A DNA stretch of 34,598 bases from Akkermansiaceae bacterium (GTDB lineage: Bacteria; Verrucomicrobiota; Verrucomicrobiia; Verrucomicrobiales; Akkermansiaceae). The notes below the pieces were generated by a model. That model made no database searches. It was not told the origin of the DNA and saw only the letters and a list, made by a program, of their open reading frames with translations. Of the stretch, positions 1-7,670 are shown piece by piece; within the stretch, counting starts at the first letter, position 1, and every line of letters starts with the position of its first letter. Location: the NCBI GenBank assembly GCA_023299815.1, contig JALZWA010000302.1, forward strand, positions 1 to 34,598. Direction: 5' to 3'. Made by a program: the position numbers and the translations under genes.

Positions 1-34
1 TGTCTTTGTAGGATTTTCCTTCTGGAGTGCTCAT
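1..34 (-). CDS. possible 5' end of a gene running off the left edge
   Basis: On the minus strand an ATG at 34 opens a frame that stays open for 11 codons to the window edge (begins MSTPEGKSYKD). It would run in the same direction as the gene at 178-1122. No Shine-Dalgarno site is visible, but most genes in this window lack one. The piece is too short to assign a family, and it could be chance. No clear terminator separates it from the upstream gene. Confidence 0.3.
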   Translation of the reverse strand, partial: MSTPEGKSYKD

Positions 35-177
35 AGCGCGCTATTTGGAAATAGGGCGGGACGCTAGGGGCATCAGGGGTTGAGGTCAAGGATCGGCAAG
101 TGGAAGGAGAGACAACTCTCAGATCCAACCCACCTCTTTTAAACCCGGCCAAAAGGTGCTGAGCTGCGGAAATCCAA

Positions 178-1122
178 TTATTCCACCGGGGCTTCCTCGA
201 CTACCTCCTCAGCCGGAACTTCCGGTGGATCCGGCTCCCCCTTCATCAGACGCGAGAATTCCGCAATCCATCCAGAAGCCTTAGAATGCTTAAGATTCTT
301 CTGTAAATGATCTAACATGCGCAAGGCCGCATCGCTCTGATTCCCGTATTTGAAGATGTCTCGTTCCATGGACCAGACAAGATCGAGCCTTCCATTCTGA
401 AGCCATTTTTCCATTGCAGGCTTCCGATCATCCTCTCCCTCACTGGTGAAAAGTTCGACCGAGAGACCTTCGTGCTCGATGCGCTTCACCCAGCCTTTTC
501 TCAGCATCGCCAGGCTCTCGGAATTCTGCCAAGGGGGGAGAATGATGTTCTCATACATCGAAGAAATATTGAGAGGGGCAAGCGACCAATTTTCAACGGT
601 CAGACCATCAAGATTATAGGCCTTCGCGAAGTGACAACCGAGCACGGACTGCTTCAATAGAGCGCTCTGACTCTCAAGAGTCTTGGCGTCTCCGAGAATA
701 TTCTCGATCATCGAAATCGCCTTGTCACTCATCTGAGAACGGTCAACACCCTTTTCAGAGGCCTCAATGGTCAGCAAAAGCCAGCTCAGCTGATAGCGCA
801 GCGCACGACGAAACCCCGGGCTATCGACCCGGTCCTTGTGCACCTTACGTCTCTCGCGAAAGTTCTTAGCGCTCTTCGCCTCGTCCTCGAAGTCCACTTT
901 TTCCCAGCACTGCTGCCAGAGGTCATTGGCCGCGGCATCACTCACGACCCCCGCACGAAAAGCGGTGATCGCAGCAGCGAAACGACTCTTTTTAGCTGAC
1001 TCAGACGACTTCTGGATTTCCTCCAGACGCTCTAGGAGTAATTGACGATCCACATCAGAGAGCTCTTGCGAGAGGGAAAAACCCGTGCTGAGAGCCAGTA
1101 AAAGGGCGACAAACTTCTTCAT
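178..1122 (-). CDS. secreted protein of unknown function, 314 aa
   Basis: The protein starts with a typical signal peptide (MKKFVALLLALSTGFS, likely cut near residue 18), so it should be exported. The rest is mostly helical and charged, with no motif I recognise. The C-terminus is an acidic Pro/Glu/Val tail (about residues 296-314) that resembles a disordered linker. It has four tryptophans in a 'LWQQCWEKV' and 'WLLLTIEASEKG' context but no catalytic signature. It is divergent from the PVC-type cytochrome gene across about 209 bp. Function unknown. Confidence 0.75.
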   Translation of the reverse strand: MKKFVALLLALSTGFSLSQELSDVDRQLLLERLEEIQKSSESAKKSRFAAAITAFRAGVVSDAAANDLWQQCWEKVDFEDEAKSAKNFRERRKVHKDRVDSPGFRRALRYQLSWLLLTIEASEKGVDRSQMSDKAISMIENILGDAKTLESQSALLKQSVLGCHFAKAYNLDGLTVENWSLAPLNISSMYENIILPPWQNSESLAMLRKGWVKRIEHEGLSVELFTSEGEDDRKPAMEKWLQNGRLDLVWSMERDIFKYGNQSDAALRMLDHLQKNLKHSKASGWIAEFSRLMKGEPDPPEVPAEEVVEEAPVE

Positions 1123-1331
1123 TAAGGGATCTTCACAGATTGAGGCCGCTTTGAGAAGAATTTCCCTCGTTGCCTTATCATCAGTTTCTCAAGTAAGATA
1201 TTCCACGATCCGATCAACTCCTGTAGCCGTAAAGAAACCTCACCGACTTCTCACAAAGACCACGTGGATAATCCCCGATTCCGTAATTTTTTTCGTATCG
1301 CACGTATTCTAAAGTAATCATAAAACTTCAC
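1123..1331. promoter_or_regulatory. divergent intergenic region with presumed promoters
   Basis: This 209 bp gap separates the minus-strand gene starting at 1122 from the plus-strand gene starting at 1332, so it should hold both promoters. I see an AT-rich stretch around 1285-1325 but no -35/-10 pair convincing enough to name. No Shine-Dalgarno-like GGAGG is seen just upstream of either start. Confidence 0.35.
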
Positions 1332-3899
1332 ATGAAACGTCTCCTGCTCATTGCCCTTGCTAGCCCCCTTCTCGCGGATCAAGACTACCCCATCTACCAG
1401 AAGGGCTACCTCTCAAAAGAAGCCGCCCATCAGTCCATCGAGCTTCAAGACGGCTACTCTCTCCAGCTCGTCCTCAGCGACCCCCAGATTAAAGAGCCCG
1501 TCGCCATGGCTTGGGATGGAAATGGCGTCCTCTACGTCGTCGAAATGCGCACCTACATGCAAGACGCGGATGCGACCGACGAGCAAGCTCCCACCTCCCG
1601 CATCTCCCGCCATGAGGACACCAATGGCGACGGCGTCTATGACAAGCACAGTATCTACATCGATAACCTCCTCCTCCCCCGCATGGTCCTCCCCCTCGAT
1701 GACCGCATCATGGTCGGTGTCACCAACACCCTCGACCTCTGGACCTACCGCGACTCTGATGGCGATGGCGTCGCCGACGAAAAGGTCAAAATTTACACCG
1801 GCGGCAAGCGCGGTGGCAACATGGAGCACCAACCCTCCGGCCTTGTCTGGAATCTCGATAACTCCATCTACATCACCTATGATAACCGGAGCTACCGCTT
1901 CACTGATGAAAAGCTCGAAGTCCAGAAACTCCCCCGTGGAGGTGGCCAGTGGGGCATTGGAAAAGACGACGCCGGCCGCCTCTACTACTCCCGCGCCGGT
2001 GGAGAAGTCCCCGCCTTCTACTTCCAGCAACCCATCAAATACGGCGGCCTCGACCTCCCCGGACAAGAAGCAAAAGGCTTCCGTGAAGTCTTCCCCATCG
2101 CCAATGTCCCAGATGCCCAAGGCGGAGCCCGGCGCCTCCACCCCGGCGGCGGCCTGAATCACTTCACCGGCTGTGCTGGCCAAGGCATCTACCGCGGCGA
2201 CCGCCTCCCCGCTGACCTCAAAGGCGACCTCCTCATCCCCGAGCCCGTAGGACGCCTCATCCGCCGGGCAAAAGTCACCCGTGAAAACGGAAAAACTGTC
2301 CTCAGCAATGCCTACCCCGGCGCCGAGTTCATCCGTTCGAAAGACGTCAACTTCCGACCCCTCTGGTCCACCACCTCACCCGATGGCGCGATGATGCTCA
2401 TCGATGTCCACCGCGGCATCATCCAGCAAGGAAACTGGACCCGCCCCAAGTCCTACCTCCGTAGCGTCATCGACCAATGGGGCCTCGATAAAAATATCGG
2501 CAAAGGCCGAATCTACCGCCTCGTCCACGACACCTACAAAGCCGACAAACAGCCCCGCATGCTGGATGAATCCACCGCCCAGCTCGTCTCCCACCTCGCC
2601 CACCCCAACGGCTGGTGGCGTGACACCGCACAAAAGCTCATCATCCTTCGCAAGGACCGCAGCACCGTCACCCCCGCCCTGGAAAAAATGGCCCGCACCC
2701 ACCCCTCGGAGCTCGCCCGCCTCCACGCCCTCTGGACCCTTGAAGGCATGTCCCAGCTCCGCCCCGAGCTCGTCACCTTCGCACTCGCAGACCAGAGTTC
2801 CCTCGTCCGCACCAGCGCCGTGCAGCTCTCCGAGCCCTTCCTCACCTCCGGGAATCAAGCCGTCATCGAAACCCTCGCCTCCTCCCCTGCCCTCACCACC
2901 GACATCGAGATGATCATCCAGACCATCAACTCCATCGGCCTATCCGGCAGCCAGGACCCCAAGCTCAACGCCATCACCGACGCCCTCCTAGATAAGCATG
3001 CTGAAAATGAAACCATCCAAGGCATCACAAAACTCAAAGGATCAGCCGTCGCCGCACGTGAAGAACAAAAAGCACAAAAGCGCCTCGGCGCCGCCTTCTC
3101 CAAATCCATGGAACACGGAAAAGTCATCTACCAGCAACTCTGCTTCTCCTGCCATGGCGCTGATGGAAAAGGCACCCCCATGCCCGGCCTACCAGGCCAG
3201 CTCATCGCCCCCTCCTTCGTCAACAACCCACGCATCATTGGTGATCATGACTCCACCATCCGCACCCTCCTTCACGGACTCACCGGCGAGCTCGACGGCA
3301 GAGAATACGAAGGCCTCATGGTAGCCATGGCCTCCAATGACGACCAATGGATTGCCGACATCACCACCTACGTGCGTAATTCCTTCGGAAACAAATCGGG
3401 GGTCACCCACCCTCAAGACATCGCCGCATTACGGAAGCAACACGCCTCCCGCAAAGAACCCTGGACCCAAAGTGAGCTCGAAGACCTCACCCCACCCGTC
3501 CTCGCGAATCGTAAAGACTGGAAGCTCACTGCGAGCGACAACACAAAGGACCTCAACGGCTGTATCGATGACGACCCCAAGTCTCGCTACACCACCGGCT
3601 CCAGCATGAAGCCGGGAATGTGGATTCAGATCGAACTTCCAAAAGTCTCCAAGGTCACGACCGTCACGCTTGATAACACCCGCTCCGCCGGAGACTTCCC
3701 CCGCAAATACGAAGTGCAAGTCTCAAACGATGGCAGAAAATGGAGCCGCCCCGTTGCCAAAGGAAAAGGTGACGGCGCCGTCACCGAGATCGCCTTTGAC
3801 CCCACGGAAGCCAAGTTTGTCCGCATCACGCAGACCGGAAAGCACAAGCTCTACTGGTCCATCCACGAGCTTAATATCAACGGCAAGGAAATCAATTAG
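1332..3899 (+). CDS. PVC-type heme-binding protein: beta-propeller dehydrogenase-like + HEAT-like + cytochrome c + discoidin-like
   Basis: Predicted secreted redox protein of a family expanded in Planctomycetes and Verrucomicrobia. A short signal peptide (MKRLLLIALASPLLA) is followed by a beta-propeller dehydrogenase-like region (about residues 35-390) with two Ca-binding-like loops, DTNGDGVYD (near 97) and DSDGDGVAD (near 140). A helical HEAT-like region (about 410-580) follows, then a cytochrome c domain with heme motif CFSCH near residue 605 and a candidate Met ligand in 'MVAMAS' near 665. The last 125 residues look like an F5/8 type C (discoidin) carbohydrate-binding fold (SRYTTG, WIQIELPK, YEVQVSNDG). 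A role in periplasmic oxidation of sugars or polysaccharides is inferred from the family; the substrate is unknown. The SIMPL gene follows 36 bp later and is probably cotranscribed. Confidence 0.9.
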   Translation: MKRLLLIALASPLLADQDYPIYQKGYLSKEAAHQSIELQDGYSLQLVLSDPQIKEPVAMAWDGNGVLYVVEMRTYMQDADATDEQAPTSRISRHEDTNGDGVYDKHSIYIDNLLLPRMVLPLDDRIMVGVTNTLDLWTYRDSDGDGVADEKVKIYTGGKRGGNMEHQPSGLVWNLDNSIYITYDNRSYRFTDEKLEVQKLPRGGGQWGIGKDDAGRLYYSRAGGEVPAFYFQQPIKYGGLDLPGQEAKGFREVFPIANVPDAQGGARRLHPGGGLNHFTGCAGQGIYRGDRLPADLKGDLLIPEPVGRLIRRAKVTRENGKTVLSNAYPGAEFIRSKDVNFRPLWSTTSPDGAMMLIDVHRGIIQQGNWTRPKSYLRSVIDQWGLDKNIGKGRIYRLVHDTYKADKQPRMLDESTAQLVSHLAHPNGWWRDTAQKLIILRKDRSTVTPALEKMARTHPSELARLHALWTLEGMSQLRPELVTFALADQSSLVRTSAVQLSEPFLTSGNQAVIETLASSPALTTDIEMIIQTINSIGLSGSQDPKLNAITDALLDKHAENETIQGITKLKGSAVAAREEQKAQKRLGAAFSKSMEHGKVIYQQLCFSCHGADGKGTPMPGLPGQLIAPSFVNNPRIIGDHDSTIRTLLHGLTGELDGREYEGLMVAMASNDDQWIADITTYVRNSFGNKSGVTHPQDIAALRKQHASRKEPWTQSELEDLTPPVLANRKDWKLTASDNTKDLNGCIDDDPKSRYTTGSSMKPGMWIQIELPKVSKVTTVTLDNTRSAGDFPRKYEVQVSNDGRKWSRPVAKGKGDGAVTEIAFDPTEAKFVRITQTGKHKLYWSIHELNINGKEIN

Positions 3900-3935
3900 A
3901 CAGCGGCGCGCTCGCGCAGCGCTAAATCCCCTATA

Positions 3936-4661
3936 ATGAGCGCCCTTAGAAACTACCAAAACGTCATTGTAGGATTCATCGTCGCCGCTGGCATTGCCAT
4001 CGGCGGCTTTTTTATCTCCAAGACCCTCTACAACGCAAAGGTTGCGCTCAACACCGCCGAAGCCAAAGGCCTCGCCGAGCGCCGCGTCCAAGCCAACCGT
4101 GCGAACTGGAGTATCAGCTTTGCCGTCAAAGGGAAAAGCCGTGATGAAATTCCAAACCTCTACCGCCAGGCCGAAGCGATTCAAAAGCGCCTCACCGCCC
4201 TTCTCAAAGAAAGCGGCTTCAGTGACGAAGAGATCACCCTCGGCATCATCGACTACGGCTCACGCCAATATCGAAATGAAGACCAAGTCCTCACCGACGA
4301 GGATCATTTCCTAAACGGATCCATCAGCATCGAGACCGAAAACGTCCACGCCGTCGCCCCCGCCCGTGGAATCGTAAACAAGCTCATCTCGGAAGGAATC
4401 AGCATCACCAACCGCACCCCGAAATACAGCTTCACCGGCCTCAATGCCATCAAGCCCGACATGCTCCGCGAAGCCACAAAAAATGCCCGCATCGCCGCGA
4501 ATGAATTCGCCTCAAATGCCGGAGTCGAAGTCGGCGGCATCCGCACCGCCCGCCAAGGCAGCTTCTTCATCCGAGACGCTGGTAGCGAAAGCAGCGACTC
4601 CTACAAGATCGAAAAAGACGTCCGCGTCGTCACCACCATCACCTTTTTCCTGACGGACTAA
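3936..4661 (+). CDS. SIMPL domain-containing protein (DUF541)
   Basis: An N-terminal transmembrane or uncleaved signal segment (about residues 10-30) anchors a SIMPL/DUF541 domain covering the rest. The family pattern is visible: a V-x-x-x-x-A-x-W-x-I-S-F strand, a long helix with 'LLKESGFSDEEI', the 'YGSRQYRNED' segment, and a C-terminal 'DVRVVTTITFFL' strand. SIMPL proteins are envelope-associated and their biochemical role is poorly defined, so function is not assigned. The gene follows the PVC-type cytochrome gene by 36 bp with no terminator between, and a strong hairpin terminator follows it. The start is ATG with no Shine-Dalgarno site. Confidence 0.85.
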   Translation: MSALRNYQNVIVGFIVAAGIAIGGFFISKTLYNAKVALNTAEAKGLAERRVQANRANWSISFAVKGKSRDEIPNLYRQAEAIQKRLTALLKESGFSDEEITLGIIDYGSRQYRNEDQVLTDEDHFLNGSISIETENVHAVAPARGIVNKLISEGISITNRTPKYSFTGLNAIKPDMLREATKNARIAANEFASNAGVEVGGIRTARQGSFFIRDAGSESSDSYKIEKDVRVVTTITFFLTD

Positions 4662-4682
4662 ATTCGTTCCATCCTCTCTCCA

Positions 4683-4720
4683 AAGCCTCACTTGAATCTA
4701 AAGTGAGGCTTTTTCTTTTG
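4683..4720 (+). terminator. intrinsic terminator after the SIMPL gene
   Basis: An 11 bp perfect stem (AAGCCTCACTT 4683-4693 with AAGTGAGGCTT 4701-4711, 7 nt loop) is followed by a T-rich tract, TTTTCTTTT. It closes the cytochrome/SIMPL unit and separates it from the ATPase gene at 4747. Confidence 0.9.
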
Positions 4721-4746
4721 TAAAAACCACACATCCTCAGCGAGCC

Positions 4747-5499
4747 ATGGCCATCTTTGCAGAACACTTCGTAGAACAGGTCATCCTCAATCGTGAGACC
4801 GTCCCCTCATTTGAGAACTACCCCTTTCATCTCGACGCGGTCCGAACCCTCGACAGCCTTCTCTTTAATCCAAAGGTTACTTTTTTCGTCGGAGAAAATG
4901 GCTCAGGTAAATCAACCCTCCTCGAAGCCATCGCCGTAAAATACGGTTTCAATGCCGAGGGCGGCTCGAAGAACTTCAACTTCAGTAACCGCGCTTCACA
5001 CTCCGTGCTCCACCAGCACCTCACTCTCAGCAGAGGCATCCGCAGACCAAAAACGAGTTACTTTCTCAGAGCAGAGAGCTTCTTTAATGTCGCCACCGAA
5101 ATTGAGAATCTCGACCGTGAAGGAATGGGCCCCCCTATCATCGATAGCTACGGCGGGCAGTCCCTCCACGAGCAATCCCACGGGGAATCATTTCTCTCAC
5201 TCGTGATGCACCGCTTTGGGCCAGAGGGGCTCTACATCCTCGACGAACCCGAGGCCGCGCTCTCCCCCTCCCGACTTCTCGCACTACTCGTGAGAATTCA
5301 CGATCTCACTCAGCAGAACTGCCAGTTCATCATTGCCACCCACTCGCCGATCCTGATGGCCTACCCTGAGGCCACGATCTACTCACTCGGCGAAGACGGT
5401 GCGCAAGTCACCACGCTTGAAGACACCACTCACTGGTCTCTCACCGCGAGTTTCATGAGGAACCCGCAAGCGATCTTGGACGAACTCTTTGAGGAGTGA
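4747..5499 (+). CDS. ABC-type/AAA family ATPase, COG3910-like
   Basis: A compact soluble ABC-type ATPase of 250 residues. Walker A is GENGSGKST (near residues 49-57). A glycine/serine-rich segment with 'SYGGQSLHEQSHGESF' (near 133-150) stands where the ABC signature would be. Walker B is LYILDEPEAALS (near 158-170), and the switch histidine is in 'IIATHSP' (near 197-203). No membrane segment is present. The layout fits the predicted ATPase family COG3910, whose physiological role is not established. It is preceded by a terminator, so it is probably its own unit, and it ends 14 bp from the convergent DUF4126 gene. Family assignment is strong; function is unknown. Confidence 0.85.
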   Translation: MAIFAEHFVEQVILNRETVPSFENYPFHLDAVRTLDSLLFNPKVTFFVGENGSGKSTLLEAIAVKYGFNAEGGSKNFNFSNRASHSVLHQHLTLSRGIRRPKTSYFLRAESFFNVATEIENLDREGMGPPIIDSYGGQSLHEQSHGESFLSLVMHRFGPEGLYILDEPEAALSPSRLLALLVRIHDLTQQNCQFIIATHSPILMAYPEATIYSLGEDGAQVTTLEDTTHWSLTASFMRNPQAILDELFEE

Positions 5500-5513
5500 T
5501 CCCTGCCTCACGC

Positions 5514-6146
5514 TTATGCCGAGGCTCCGTCCGCGAGATTTTTCCCTCGGCCGAATCGTGCTCTGAGGGCTGCGATGCCTTTCCGGATTTTTCCCCACAG
5601 TTTGGTAGTGATGAACACCGCAAAGATACAGAAGAGGAGGAAGACAAAGAAGCCCACCACAGGCGAGATCGCCATGAGTCCCAGACCTCCCAGCACAAGG
5701 CCATCTTCCGTGACGCTAGCGACGGAGTTAGAGAAAGGCTCGGGCGAGAGGTTGATGAGGAGGCGGCCACCTGCCTTGAGGCTATGCGTGGCAAGAGTCG
5801 CGCCACCAGAGAGAAGTCCAGCCACGACGCTCATCGCGGGATCAAGTTCGCCCAGTGCCGTGAGCGCCAGCATGATGCCGCCGACAGGTCGCACGATGGT
5901 GTGGAGCGCGTCCCAGGCGGAATCGACCCACGGGATTTTATCGGCGAAGAACTCGATAAGAAAGAGCCCTCCCGAGACTCCCAAGATCCACGGGTCTCCC
6001 AGCACCGAGAATTGCTCATGAGCAGCCGCGAGATCGACCCAGCCGAAGCGCACCGCCGTGCCGGTGACAAAGACGGTGAGGTAGAGGTTCAGCCCGGAAA
6101 GGGTGGCGAATCCCAAGGCGAGGCCGAGTTGGGTAAGAAGGTCCAT
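5514..6146 (-). CDS. DUF4126 family membrane protein
   Basis: A multi-pass inner-membrane protein of about 210 residues with glycine-rich helices, ending in a basic cytoplasmic tail. It begins with 'GLALGFATLSGLNLYLTVFVTG' and contains the segment 'IEFFADKIPWVDSAWDALHT', both typical of DUF4126, whose function is unknown. An in-frame GTG at 6167 would add seven residues. I chose the ATG at 6146 because it is a normal start and neither has a good ribosome site. It lies downstream of the peptidase-like gene at 6209-7537 on the same strand and may be cotranscribed. It converges on the ATPase gene with a 14 bp gap. Confidence 0.8.
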   Translation of the reverse strand: MDLLTQLGLALGFATLSGLNLYLTVFVTGTAVRFGWVDLAAAHEQFSVLGDPWILGVSGGLFLIEFFADKIPWVDSAWDALHTIVRPVGGIMLALTALGELDPAMSVVAGLLSGGATLATHSLKAGGRLLINLSPEPFSNSVASVTEDGLVLGGLGLMAISPVVGFFVFLLFCIFAVFITTKLWGKIRKGIAALRARFGRGKNLADGASA

Positions 6147-6208
6147 TTGAGATAAGAATAGCAGCACTCCGCGGAGGCGCGATGAGAAAGAACTAGCTGC
6201 TTTATAAC

Positions 6209-7537
6209 TCAGCGCGCTGAATTTTTTCGTCGATCAAAGAGTTGCTGAGCCTCATCGACATACTTGATCAGGGGGTCATCGGCGGGGACTTCCGCTTTTT
6301 CTAGCTCCTTTTTGATAAGGAGGTAGTCATCAAACTCGCCACTCTCTTCCTGCACTGTGGAAAGGTGATACCAGTCGAGGAGATCGACCAAGCGCTCGTA
6401 GCGGCGGCGCTCGGCCTCGCGGAACATCTTGAGGTTATCAAGCGCGCCCACGATGTGATCGCTCTTCTCGCCCGTGAGATCGGAGAGGATTTTGAGATAA
6501 CCGGCGATGACAGGCCGATAGGTAGGAAAGCTGCGATAGGACAGGCCTACGAGCATGTCAGAAGCTTGGCGGATCGCGCTGAGGCGGTCTTCATTTTTCT
6601 CCATCGCCATGACCTCGGGCCAAGCGTCGAGCTCGCGCACGACGAGTCGTCCATTTTCGTCTGGGAGGTAAAGTTTCAGCGAAGCGGCGAGTTCCTTCTC
6701 GGTGAGCTCGATGGTCATGGTCTGCGTCAGCGCAGGCGCAGCGAGCGCAGCCACCTGGGTGAGCCACCATTTCTCGAGGCCTTCACGCCCGAGGTTCACG
6801 TCAGGGAAATTTTTGCGGAGAAGCTCGATGGGCTCACCTTCGAAACCGGAAGCCTCGGCGAGGTAGGCATTCATTGATTTTTTGCCCTCGGGCTGAGCGA
6901 GGAGAGCCATCGTGAGCGCCCCTGAGGAAGCCCGAAAAAGCTCACGACTCAGGACGTCAAAGGAGCCCGTCTTTTCGACATCGATCAGCTTATCGATCGA
7001 CATCCACCCGCCATTATCTCGAAGCGCGGCATAGACAGCGCGCTCCCCTTTCTTCGCCTTCCAGGCTATCGCCTCCGCGATGCCATCAATGAGCCAGGGA
7101 AAGAGATTCAGATGCTCAGGGAGATCATCGGGAGAGACCTCGCGAATCCCCCGCTCGATGAGAAAGACCTCCAGGAGGGTGCGCTGGAGATCGTCACGCG
7201 GGTAAACCTCGGGTGCTGAAAGGCGGACGTTGATTTGGAAGCGAAAACGATCCTTCTGCTCAGGAAGAGTCAGCAGTTCTCGGCGGACCGCCCCGGGCTT
7301 CCCGGTGACAGGAGGATACAGCTCAATCACGATAGGGCTTGCTTGCCCCTCAGGAGATCCCACCAATGACTCGAGATCCCGAATCAGCGCCTCCGCACCC
7401 TGGATGACCTCTGTCCGCACCCGCGCCTCACTCCCATAGACCACGATCTGCCCAAGATTACTCTCACTGCGCCCGCGAGGGTCCTGCGCGAGCGCAGCAC
7501 CTAACAGGGAGCAAAAGATGAGAAGACGAAGAAGCAT
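6209..7537 (-). CDS. secreted peptidase-MA-like protein lacking the zinc motif
   Basis: 442 residues with a signal peptide (MLLRLLIFCSLLGAALA). The central part follows the order of gluzincin (peptidase MA) proteins: a helix where HExxH would be, then 'FPWLIDGIAEAI' matching the usual P-x-W-L-x-E-G-x-A-E, then a 'WMSIDKL' segment and a later helix before 'KKSMNAYLAE'. The zinc-binding helix reads 'LLEVFLIERG', with no HExxH, so the protein is probably not a metalloprotease. The C-terminal 150 residues are helical and charged. The fold match is my inference from the motif order. The gene sits 63 bp upstream of the DUF4126 start on the same strand. It may be a structural or binding protein of the envelope. 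Confidence 0.7.
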   Translation of the reverse strand: MLLRLLIFCSLLGAALAQDPRGRSESNLGQIVVYGSEARVRTEVIQGAEALIRDLESLVGSPEGQASPIVIELYPPVTGKPGAVRRELLTLPEQKDRFRFQINVRLSAPEVYPRDDLQRTLLEVFLIERGIREVSPDDLPEHLNLFPWLIDGIAEAIAWKAKKGERAVYAALRDNGGWMSIDKLIDVEKTGSFDVLSRELFRASSGALTMALLAQPEGKKSMNAYLAEASGFEGEPIELLRKNFPDVNLGREGLEKWWLTQVAALAAPALTQTMTIELTEKELAASLKLYLPDENGRLVVRELDAWPEVMAMEKNEDRLSAIRQASDMLVGLSYRSFPTYRPVIAGYLKILSDLTGEKSDHIVGALDNLKMFREAERRRYERLVDLLDWYHLSTVQEESGEFDDYLLIKKELEKAEVPADDPLIKYVDEAQQLFDRRKNSAR

Positions 7538-7670
7538 GTGATCAGGAAAGCGTCAGCGGGGGCTCTTTTATTACAGGAATTGCAGAAATTTCAAGGCGAG
7601 GACCAGCAGGGATCCGAGAGAGAGTCATGGGCAAGCGGAGGAACTGTCGTGTTTCTGATAATTTAGTGAG

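Noticed and set aside
1351-2157. Plus-strand frame rich in Ser, Pro, Thr and Ala inside the PVC-type cytochrome gene
   Set aside because: It is a shifted reading of the C-rich codons of the real gene, with repetitive composition typical of frame shadows.
3900-3925. GC-rich dyad between the cytochrome and SIMPL genes
   Set aside because: The stem GCGCG/CGCGC has almost no loop and no T-run follows, so it is not a convincing terminator.
5496-6155. Long open frame on the plus strand, 219 codons
   Set aside because: It lies exactly antisense to the DUF4126 membrane gene, is charged and low-complexity, and contains no recognisable motif, so it is a shadow frame.
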